DNA from: Scleromitrula shiraiana
Taxonomy: Eukaryota > Ascomycota > Leotiomycetes > Helotiales > Sclerotiniaceae
DNA length: 64,000 bases
Reading direction: 5' to 3'
NCBI GenBank assembly: GCA_028455995.1
Contig: JABELC010000007.1
Location: 744,001 to 808,000 of the forward strand
Made by a program: the position numbers and the translations under genes. Shown here piece after piece: positions 59,097 through 64,000 of this stretch (positions within the stretch are counted from its first letter, which is position 1; each line of letters starts with the position of its first letter). Below the pieces are notes generated by a model. The model ran no database searches, was not told where the DNA came from, and saw only the letters and a program-made list of their open reading frames with translations.

Positions 59097-60866
59097 CTAG
59101 TTGATGCCTCCTCTACCACCTCGACCCCCACTCCCAGCAGATATACCCACCTCCTTGGCGCCGCGTGGGACTCTAGGAGGGTCGGGTATAACTACGAGTC
59201 CTCTAACGCCCTTCAACCCCATCTTTCCAACCACTCCCTTATACAAAGAAGGAGTCTCGGGCGCACAAAGGCCATCCTTAGCATATACATTTCCTTCTCG
59301 AACAAGATCTATATTGTCCCATTTTAATCCCTTACGATGATTCTTGTAGTATCCCAACCAGGCTTGGTAAACTTTTGAGTGATTATCCATTTTCTGAGCA
59401 ATATTCGCTACTTCTTGTGTTGCGCTGAGATCTGCTTCAGTCTGCTGGAAATCAATTTCTTTCAATGTCCATTTAGAGAAAAAGGTTTCGGGCTTGGCAA
59501 TGATGAAAATACCACGGCCTTCAGCGCCGGCTCGTGCTGTACGTCCTAGACGATGAATATATGATTCTTTATCTGCGGGGATGCCAACTTGAAAGACATT
59601 TGATACCCCCGGGAAGTCCATTCCTCGTGCAACGACATCGGTTGCTACAAGGATACCGTTTTTGGCCTCCCGATAGGCATTGGTGACATTGGTTCTCTTG
59701 TTTTGAGTAACTCGAGAGTGTAAGAGAGAAACAGGCGGAAGGTCTGGAAGAGCAGATAAAATAGTATGATAGAAATCAACTAAAGCAGCAGTAGGCGCAA
59801 AGATAATAGCTTTAAACTTTTCCGGTCCTATTAATTGCATTTCTTGACGAATCGAACCTACCATTGCCGCTGCAACTTGTGAGAATGTCTCGACAGTAAT
59901 CAAATGCTGAGGAACACGTTGATGGGTGTTAACCTCTCCTTTTGGGATTGTGGAAATAAACTTGTAATCTTTGGAGAGCACCAAGTGAGCGACATTTTGA
60001 ACATGGGGGGCGATGGTGGCGGAAAATAGCATTCCTTGCCTATTGGTTTTTTCTTTGTTTGGGAGACAATTGATAATATCTTTCAGGGCATTCATAAATC
60101 CCATATCAAGTAATCTATCTGCTTCGTCGAGAACAAGGGTATCGAGTTGACGGAACGCCCAGACAATATTTTCATTGGTAAGATGATCATTTAATCGACC
60201 TGGAGTGGCAATAAGAATATCACAACCGTTGAGAATAGCTCTCTCTTCTCTATCTTTATTCGTTCCACCAATTGCAAAGCAAACTTTGTATTGTGGCAGA
60301 CGTTTTAATATCCCTCCAGCCTCTTTGGCGATCTGTTGTGCCAATTCTCGAGTTGGAGATATAACCAATAATGAAATTCCGTCTCCAGGCTGTCTTCTTT
60401 TATTGAGGAGTGTTTGAATAGCAGGAAGAAGAAAAGCTATTGTCTTTCCAGTTCCAGTCTTTGCTTGTGCTAAACAATCTGCGCGATCTTTGAGTAACGG
60501 TCGAAGAGTGGCCGCTTGAACGGGCATCATATGGTCAAATTTGAGATCTTCTGTGATGGTTTGAATTAGGATTGGGGAGAGTAGGTTCTCGGCCGCGAGA
60601 TCTGCGAATCGAGGGGTATCAAGGGGTACTGGGGCAGTAAGTGGAGGGGTTGCAACCCGTGGAGGAGGGGCTACATGCGATTCTGTTTTTGGCTGAAAGA
60701 CATTCTTTGCGATCCTTCCACCTCGAGCATTCGTGAAGTGAGATGAATTGCGACCTTCTCTGCGAGGTTTCTTAGCAGCTGGTGGTTGTAATGGTGCCAT
60801 TGTGGTAGCTAATGGTCGTAAAAGTCTATGACGACTTTGGGTAATAAGTCTTGTCAAGGAAAGCAT
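59097..60866 (-). CDS. DEAD-box RNA helicase, mitochondrial Mss116-like
   Basis: Single-exon model from the ATG at 60866, 589 aa; an open frame runs 30 codons further to 60956. Canonical motifs in order: MPVQAATLRP (Q motif region), AKTGTGKTIAFLLPA (I, about 137), PTRELAQQ (Ia), TPGRLNDH (Ib), DEADRLLDMGF (II, about 245), SAT (III, about 280), ATDVVARGMDFPGV (V) and YIHRLGRTARAG (VI, about 437). The N-terminus MLSLTRLITQSRHRLLRPLA is rich in Arg/Leu/Ser without acids, a good mitochondrial presequence. The tail is Gly/Arg-rich (SGGRGGRGG). Mss116 is a yeast mitochondrial helicase for group I/II intron splicing; a nuclear homologue (for example Has1 or Dbp-type) is less likely because of the presequence. 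Confidence 0.9.
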   Translation of the reverse strand: MLSLTRLITQSRHRLLRPLATTMAPLQPPAAKKPRREGRNSSHFTNARGGRIAKNVFQPKTESHVAPPPRVATPPLTAPVPLDTPRFADLAAENLLSPILIQTITEDLKFDHMMPVQAATLRPLLKDRADCLAQAKTGTGKTIAFLLPAIQTLLNKRRQPGDGISLLVISPTRELAQQIAKEAGGILKRLPQYKVCFAIGGTNKDREERAILNGCDILIATPGRLNDHLTNENIVWAFRQLDTLVLDEADRLLDMGFMNALKDIINCLPNKEKTNRQGMLFSATIAPHVQNVAHLVLSKDYKFISTIPKGEVNTHQRVPQHLITVETFSQVAAAMVGSIRQEMQLIGPEKFKAIIFAPTAALVDFYHTILSALPDLPPVSLLHSRVTQNKRTNVTNAYREAKNGILVATDVVARGMDFPGVSNVFQVGIPADKESYIHRLGRTARAGAEGRGIFIIAKPETFFSKWTLKEIDFQQTEADLSATQEVANIAQKMDNHSKVYQAWLGYYKNHRKGLKWDNIDLVREGNVYAKDGLCAPETPSLYKGVVGKMGLKGVRGLVVIPDPPRVPRGAKEVGISAGSGGRGGRGGIN

Positions 60867-63800
60867 GGTGTGTGGGAATTTATAAGTAAAATTTCTCTCT
60901 TTGTTTAAATTTTGTACGGGGAAACGCGATTCTAATTCAATTTTTCCACTAACCAATTTTTCACGGATTACTCGAGTAATTGCATAATATTCTAGTAAAA
61001 TACTCCAGTATATTTACCTGGATTCTTTTCTTTTGATATTCTATTTCTTTTGATATTCTATTTCTTTTCGGTTTTTTACTCTTAAGTATTGAACTGTCAC
61101 TTCTCTGTATTTTCTCTGTATTATATATTATAGTTTTTGTGTTTACTAGAACTAGCACGTTGACATAGGAAATTAAGAACAAAGAAAATAGTAGTAAAAT
61201 AATGATTCTAACAGCGCGATGTTGAAACTCGGAATATCCATTCAGTTCCCATACATTCAAATATCCAATATCACAATATCTATACTTCATAGACACGTTC
61301 CGAGAGAATTGATTTCAAAAGTATCCAAATATCCATATTCTAGACAGACATTCTAACATTGGAATAGATACTAAAGAAAAGGAATCAGCCCAGTAGGCAA
61401 ATAAACACTGCTGCAGAAATCTATAAATAGATCATATACTTCAAAGGAATGCATGAGAAGACAAAATGGTTGAGGAGGCTGCTTGTAGCAATTTCAACAA
61501 GTAAGCTATTTTGACCTCTTCTATCACGGGAAGCAGCTCAGTGAATGCCATCACAGGTATTCTAAGTAAAGGATAAGCTCTAGCTATGATGAAAACACGT
61601 ACAAATCTGAAGTCATTGAATATATCGACTATATAAGAGTTAGATGATTCTGTCTTCAGTGGATCAAAAGATTCCGTGAAACACAAATAGCCCATGAGAT
61701 CAAATATTGTAAAGTTAAATTGTCGTAAATTCTCCCCTTCTCTCTTATTTCTTGTTCTTTTCATATTTATGTTATGTTCTTGTTCTTTAGTTTCTTACCC
61801 TTTGAGCCTCCAGTCTGTTGTGTTATCTTCTCGTTTGGGTTTACTCGAGATGTTTGTTATAAAGTTCTGCTAGATTTGATATACAGTAGGTAGATAGTAG
61901 GTACAGATTTCAAAGATATAGGTAGAGCCAAATGCATATATATATATATATTTGGTAGACATTCACGAATTACCAATGTATTACTGATTGTCTTCTTATC
62001 CTCCTCATCGTTAGGCCTCAGATCTATAATGAATGTACGAATAGATGCTGGGTAGATTTCATCATTGTAGTCTTGTCTAGATGACATCTACGATATTCTA
62101 TCGTTACATACAATACATGAAGCTCTAGAGTTGGAGTTATTGTAGAAAAGTAGTGGTAGATGAAGACATAGATGTTAAAGTACAGATAAAGAATATTGTA
62201 TTTGCATTCCTCTATTCGTTTGCTGGTTTCTCTTTCGCTTGCATATCTACTCGTCTGCCTGTGTAGTCGCCTACTTACCTGCGATGTGCGCACGTACTCA
62301 GGTATTAATATTTGAAACTTAGTGTTTAGCATCTGATATCAAGAGGCTGAACATATATAGATCTGTTGAGTGAAAGAGAAGAGAGAGAGGAAGTTCGGTT
62401 TACTTTTCGGGGCAACCTAGGAGTTCATTTTCGTATTTGTTTGAGAAATGTCTGATGCTTTGGTTGGTGGTGGGTGATGGGAAGCTACGCGGGAGGAGAA
62501 GGAGGTAGAATTGGATGCTAGTTTTGTAGCAACTGTGTGTATCTGTGGATGGGTGAAGGAATGAGGGGATGAAGCATGAGATAGTGTAGGGGCGGAAGGA
62601 AGCCTTAATTTTATGCGTGTGTGTATGCAGAACTTTACTATACTAGTGTATGGTGTATATATCAATGAATAGAGATCATATAGGTAGATAGGAGAGTCAT
62701 CATCAAAAATTCGTACTATGAAGTATAGAAATCCTCAAAAGTCGGTAGAGCATGTTTGTGACTCACGTAGATATTACTATATTGATAGTTTTACCATGCG
62801 TAGAATATTTCTAATATCTCTTTTACACACCCATATTTCATACACATAATCTATTTCAAACAAGAGAAGAAATAACAAAGCGAAGCAATATAATACAATT
62901 CGAACTTGAAATTAATATAGAACTATCAATACCAACATGATATATATCATTAACTCATTCATTCATTCATTCATTCACATAGTTAGTAAATAAACAGTCC
63001 TAACAAATCCAATAATTATTTAGAAGAAAATCAGATACTATACATGTTCCCATCTATACCTAACTTAGTTCCAAGTACTCACGTTCTTCCCCTTCTCTCC
63101 CTATCTATACTACACAGTATATACCATCCAATTCACCCCCTCGCTTGCCAAAGCATTATTTACTATTATTCTAGTATAAGAGATAATGTGAACTGAAATA
63201 ATATAATCCAAACCAAGATCTGCACAAGGAACCATTCCATCCATAAAATAGACCAATTAGTAACAAAGGAACGAGGCAGGTGGAGAATGATAGACAAGCA
63301 TAGAAGCCTGACGGGATACTTCCGTACAGTAGCACGTAAGTAGCGAGAGTAGGTAGGTAAATTTAGCCGCCGAAGTAGAGGTGATTTTCAGGAACCGATG
63401 TGATGGGATGGGATGGGATGGGATGATGTGATGCGTATGGTTTAACTGTGGATAATAATGTGAACCGCAGCATTGGTACTGTAGTGTATGTAGATGATTT
63501 GAGATGAGATGGGATGGGGATGAGAGTAGAAGGGTAAGAGGGGTCATAGGGAGAGAAATGGTTTGTTTCAGGTGGGCTGTGTTGGGGGCGAGGCGAATTG
63601 GGGGAAGATGGGTGGATAGTGGGGTGAAAGCGGGAAGGGTTTAATCTTGATGATGGTATGGGATCGGATGGATTAAGGGGTAGATGAAGATAGGGAAGGA
63701 ATGAAGAGGAAATGAAGATTTTTAAGAGCAGGGGAAACGTTGCAGTTGAAATTGTACGATTTATGTTTCGTGTGGTAGGCTTTCGATGATGGTGGTGATA

Positions 63801-64000
63801 GTAATGGTGGGGATGGTGGTAGTAACGGCGATCAAACTCAAACGTGTGAAGGAAGAGATGGGGGCGAAATGATGGGATGGATCAGATCATAGGATGATTT
63901 GGGGGCGGTGATAAATTCCATCAAATATCCCAAGATAAGATAGATACTAGATAGGATGAAAATGAGATATTGTAGATGTAAATCACAAGATGAGATGAAA
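60867..64000. other. Terminal intergenic region, no supportable gene
   Basis: About 3.1 kb with scattered short frames (for example 60961-61296, 61441-61764, 62024-62332) that lack any recognisable family or splice pattern. Repeats include (ATTC)n at about 62955-62975 and GGATG pentamers near 63398-63424. A gene may begin beyond 64000. Confidence 0.5.

Noticed and set aside
60957..62332. Several 60-110-codon frames in the last 3 kb
   Set aside because: They have low-complexity, AT-driven composition with no motif or splice logic.

Overview
This window is eukaryotic DNA. It looks like a filamentous ascomycete (Pezizomycotina), and the gene content and AT-rich, RIP-like patches make a Leotiomycete of the Botrytis/Sclerotinia type my best guess; that placement is inference, not a search result. 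The support is short introns (about 45-110 nt, GT..AG with CTAAC/CTGAC-like branch sites), genes on both strands without operons, AT-rich intergenic DNA full of microsatellites, and typically fungal proteins (SET9, a Pho80/PREG-type cyclin, Kre9/Knh1, a Syt1-type Sec7 protein). Exons were assembled by hand, choosing splice sites that keep the frame and restore family-conserved sequence. All multi-exon models below come out as whole numbers of codons.

Layout. 0-9 kb: an Arg/Glu-repeat protein (1639-3399, -), a 3.5 kb gene-poor stretch, and a probable augmin subunit HAUS3 homologue (6882-8588, -). 9-17.4 kb: a compact block of an LrgA-LrgB fusion membrane protein (+), a Pin1/Ess1 prolyl isomerase (-), RNA polymerase II subunit RPB9 (+), mitochondrial ribosomal protein uL14m (-) and the H4K20 methyltransferase SET9 (+). 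17.4-24 kb: microsatellites, a PAP2/Aur1-like membrane enzyme (+), a 985-bp fold-back transposon relic (21540-22524) and a BTB protein (+). 24-33 kb: SRP72 (+) and a Sec7/PH Arf-GEF (-). 35-44 kb: a 2,3-butanediol-dehydrogenase-like enzyme (-) head-to-head with a thiamine-diphosphate enzyme (+), then cystathionine beta-synthase (-) head-to-head with a Kre9-like secreted protein (+). 45-50.5 kb: two short inverted-repeat elements sharing terminal sequence, a Pho80-like cyclin (+) and an Xaa-Pro aminopeptidase (+). 51-61 kb: TFIIE-alpha (-) head-to-head with PUS1 (+), an unresolved ORF region, a prolyl-4-hydroxylase-like enzyme (-) and a mitochondrial-type DEAD-box helicase (-). The last 3 kb has no supportable gene.

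Most genes are housekeeping: transcription (RPB9, TFIIE-alpha), chromatin (SET9), RNA modification and unwinding (PUS1, DEAD-box), protein targeting and traffic (SRP72, Sec7), and mitochondrial translation (uL14m). Two places could reflect joint function: the divergent TPP-enzyme/butanediol-dehydrogenase pair (acetolactate/acetoin/butanediol chemistry) and the many head-to-head pairs sharing 0.5-0.9 kb promoters. The most unusual items are the LrgA-LrgB fusion in a plastid-less organism, the fold-back element and the two-copy small-element family placed just upstream of genes, the Sec7 gene's in-frame UGA followed by a 53-codon open extension, the Pin1 gene whose first coding exon is only the ATG, and a 15-nt microexon that carries the predicted catalytic glutamate of the TPP enzyme.
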